Shown: piece by piece, positions 4,977 through 6,903 of the stretch
Numbering within the stretch: the first letter of the stretch is position 1
Layout: each line of letters opens with the position of its first letter
Assembly (NCBI GenBank): GCA_024653795.1
Contig: JANLHY010000387.1
Location: 1-6,903 of the forward strand
Direction: 5' to 3'
DNA: 6,903 nt
From: Candidatus Brocadiaceae bacterium
GTDB lineage: Bacteria > Planctomycetota > Brocadiia > Brocadiales > Brocadiaceae
The notes under the pieces: generated by a model
Seen by the model: only the letters and a program-made list of their open reading frames with translations
Told to the model about the DNA's origin: nothing
The model's database searches: none
Program-made: the position numbers and the translations under genes

Positions 4977-6692
4977 ATGAAATTAAGTGAACTTTGTTCT
5001 TGTTTAAAAGAACACCAATCTTATGATTTTGTGGAAAAGGAAGTTTATGGAATAACACATAACTCCCAAAAAGTAAAAGGGGGTTATGTATTTGTCGCCA
5101 TTAAAGGCCATAAGTTGGATGGGCATGATTTTATTGTTGATGCAATGGAAAGAGATGCTACTGCTCTTGTCGTAGGAAAAAGGATAGAAATAACTTCACG
5201 GATACCACAAATTGTTGTGCCGAATACCCGCAAGGCCTTGGCGTTGCTTAGCAATCATTTTTATGGTGAACCTTCTTCTAAAATGACGGTAATCGGTATT
5301 ACAGGAACGAACGGAAAAACAACAACTTCATATCTCACAAAATCAATAATTGAGGCCTCCGGCAAGAAGGCAGGACTGATTGGTACAATTCAATATCAAA
5401 TAGGAAATAGAGTGATACCGGCTCAAGAAACGACCCCAGAATCCGTTGAAATTCAGAGTTATCTTTCTGAAATGCTTAAATCCGACATAAAACACGCCGT
5501 AATTGAGGCATCCTCTCATGCCCTCTCTCAGCACAGATTAGATGGAGTCCGTTTTAGTTCTGCAATCTTTACAAATTTATCAGTTGAGCATCTCGATTAT
5601 CATGAAAATATAAAAAATTACAGAACAGAAAAACTCAAACTGGTAAAAGGGCTAAGTAGAGATGCATTTGCGATACTCAATGCCGACCATAATGCCAGCA
5701 AACATTTTGCTGAATGTACGAAATCACAAGTAGTATGGTATGGTATAAAAAGAAAGAAAGCAGATGTAATGGCAGAAATTATAAATATGAACGCCGATAC
5801 AACACAATTTTTATTAAATTCCCCTTGGGGCAAAACCATTATCAACTTAAACTTGGTAGGTAAACATAATGTTTATAATGCATTGGCTGCAGCGACAAAT
5901 GGTTTGGCGCTGGGTTTTAAAATCGACACGATAAAAACCGGTATTGAATCTTTAAGCGGAGTGCCTGGACGTCTGGAAAAAATTGACTACGGTCAGGATT
6001 TCCACATTTATATTGACTTTGCACATACACACCAAGCGTTACAAACTATTCTGAGTACTATCCGTGCAACAACAACTGGACGCATCATATTGGTCTTTGG
6101 CTGTGGCGGAGACAGGGATAGAAAGAAAAGGCCGAAGATGGGACACATTGCAGAAAGATATTCAGACCTTTTCTGGATAACAAGTGATAATCCCCGTTCC
6201 GAGGATCCCCTCAAAATTATCCATGAGATTCAAAAAGGAATAAAGAAAACCGTTTCTTGCCGGGTACAACCCGACAGAAAAATCGCCATTGAAGAGGCCA
6301 TTATGGAAGCAAAAAAGGGGGATGCTGTAGTCATTGCCGGAAAGGGTCACGAACAATATCAAATACTAAAAAATACCGTTATTCCATTTGACGATCGTGA
6401 AGTTGTAAAACAAGCATTACAAAACACTATGGCCTTACACACGGTTAATAAGGTAATGTCAAAACTTTTACGAGGAGTGATTATGGGAAAGACAATCAAC
6501 CATCTATACAAATCTGAACAAAAAATCTTTCTGCCACATTTGTTTATTGCAGCAAAAACATCGAGCGTACCCTCTTCGATTTATAACAAAATAAATAATT
6601 GGTTCTCAACGTTCAGTGATTTCATTGAATGTCCTTCTTTCTACGAAGGCGAAATCACGAATACCTCAGGGTTTGAGAACAAAATATTATAG
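4977..6692 (+). CDS. murE: UDP-MurNAc-L-Ala-D-Glu:meso-diaminopimelate ligase MurE, with C-terminal extension
   Basis: MurE uses ATP to add the third stem residue to UDP-MurNAc-L-Ala-D-Glu in the cytoplasm. The N-terminal Mur domain shows ITHNSQKVKGGYVFVAIKG (26-44). The ATP P-loop GITGTNGKTTT is at 107-117, the substrate-binding ETTPES at 151-156, the likely carbamylated lysine is Lys219 in NYRTEKLKL, and GVPGRLE is at 328-334. DNPRSEDP (404-411) carries the DNPR signature of meso-DAP-specific enzymes, and GKGHE (455-459) and FDDREVVKQAL (471-481) close the family core. A usual MurE ends shortly after that; this one continues about 90 residues to 571 with no recognised domain. Usual DYAHTPDAL reads DFAHTHQAL here (347-355). 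GGAGGGGA (4956-4963) is 13 nt upstream of ATG, a long spacing, but no other start fits. Confidence 0.95.
   Translation: MKLSELCSCLKEHQSYDFVEKEVYGITHNSQKVKGGYVFVAIKGHKLDGHDFIVDAMERDATALVVGKRIEITSRIPQIVVPNTRKALALLSNHFYGEPSSKMTVIGITGTNGKTTTSYLTKSIIEASGKKAGLIGTIQYQIGNRVIPAQETTPESVEIQSYLSEMLKSDIKHAVIEASSHALSQHRLDGVRFSSAIFTNLSVEHLDYHENIKNYRTEKLKLVKGLSRDAFAILNADHNASKHFAECTKSQVVWYGIKRKKADVMAEIINMNADTTQFLLNSPWGKTIINLNLVGKHNVYNALAAATNGLALGFKIDTIKTGIESLSGVPGRLEKIDYGQDFHIYIDFAHTHQALQTILSTIRATTTGRIILVFGCGGDRDRKKRPKMGHIAERYSDLFWITSDNPRSEDPLKIIHEIQKGIKKTVSCRVQPDRKIAIEEAIMEAKKGDAVVIAGKGHEQYQILKNTVIPFDDREVVKQALQNTMALHTVNKVMSKLLRGVIMGKTINHLYKSEQKIFLPHLFIAAKTSSVPSSIYNKINNWFSTFSDFIECPSFYEGEITNTSGFENKIL
6472..6485 (+). 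promoter_or_regulatory. Internal ribosome binding site and ATG in the murE 3' end
   Basis: GAGGAG (6472-6477) lies 5 nt before an in-frame ATG at 6483, a better spacing than murE's own site. Starting there would give a free 69-residue protein (MGKTINHLYKSEQ...) equal to the C-terminal part of the MurE extension and ending at the same stop, 6692. The product shows no motif or membrane segment I recognise. It may be a formerly separate small gene joined to murE by loss of the murE stop, or an internal start. Use of the site is inferred. Confidence 0.4.
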
Positions 6693-6729
6693 ATTAACAA
6701 AATTAAGCAACTTTGGTAAGGGTAATAAA

Positions 6730-6903
6730 ATGGAAATCCTATCCCTCGATGAGATTGTAAAAGTTATTTGCGGGCAGACAATATCCGGCGATAGAGCTGC
6801 AAAGATAAAGGGCATATCTACGGACAGTCGAACTATTAAGCCAGGAGATTTATTTTTTGCGCTCAAAGGGGAACGTCTTGACGGCCATCAGTATATTACG
6901 CAG
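6730..6903 (+). CDS. murF: UDP-MurNAc-tripeptide:D-Ala-D-Ala ligase MurF, 5' part
   Basis: MurF adds the D-Ala-D-Ala dipeptide to the UDP-MurNAc-tripeptide, the last cytoplasmic step of precursor synthesis before MraY. Only the first 58 codons are in the window, and the frame is open to the edge. The N-terminal domain shows the family pattern GISTDSRTIKPGDLFFALKGERLDG (about residues 28-52), more like MurF than MurE and expected directly after murE. TAAGGG (6717-6722) is 7 nt ahead of ATG 6730. The 37-nt gap from murE holds no terminator, so the gene is presumably in the same transcript. The ATP-binding and C-terminal domains lie outside the window. Confidence 0.92.
   Translation, partial: MEILSLDEIVKVICGQTISGDRAAKIKGISTDSRTIKPGDLFFALKGERLDGHQYITQ

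Overview
The window holds the start of a bacterial division and cell-wall (dcw) cluster on the + strand: mraZ, rsmH (mraW), an ftsL-like gene, ftsI (class B penicillin-binding protein), an unrecognised 93-codon gene, murE, and the first 58 codons of murF. The left edge carries the 5' part of queA on the - strand, divergent from the cluster. The sequence is AT-rich, Shine-Dalgarno sites are common, and MurE carries the DNPR motif of meso-diaminopimelate-adding enzymes, so a diderm-type, DAP-containing wall is expected. The AT-rich protein style and the GC-rich palindromic repeat would fit an anammox planctomycete (Brocadiales). That placement is an impression, not something the sequence proves.

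Layout. 1-461: queA, reverse, cut by the window edge. 462-900: a gene-free divergent spacer with a ~95 bp GC-rich palindromic element (501-594), then a very AT-rich stretch, then a putative sigma-70-type promoter (823-850) and three AAGTG-type boxes at exact 10-bp spacing (863-890) just before mraZ; these look like the MraZ operator. 901-2678: mraZ, rsmH and ftsL; rsmH and ftsL are 1 nt apart. 2679-2825: a spacer with a TATAAT hexamer and a 12-bp-stem hairpin ahead of ftsI, which uses a non-ATG start. 4548-4692: a spacer with a near-perfect anti-SD match but no convincing gene, then orf93 (4693-4974), 2 nt from murE. murE (4977-6692) is about 85-90 codons longer than the family norm. murF starts at 6730.

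How the genes work together. MraZ is the cluster regulator. RsmH methylates 16S rRNA. FtsL and FtsI are membrane parts of the septal peptidoglycan synthase, and MurE and MurF add the third amino acid and D-Ala-D-Ala to the cytoplasmic wall precursor.

Most worth a second look: the C-terminal extension of MurE with its own internal SD and ATG; the intrinsic-terminator-like hairpin inside mraZ; the MraZ box array; the unknown coiled-coil protein between ftsI and murE; the orphan strong SD after ftsI; the palindromic element. I see no CRISPR array, RNA gene, transposase or clearly new multi-gene system.
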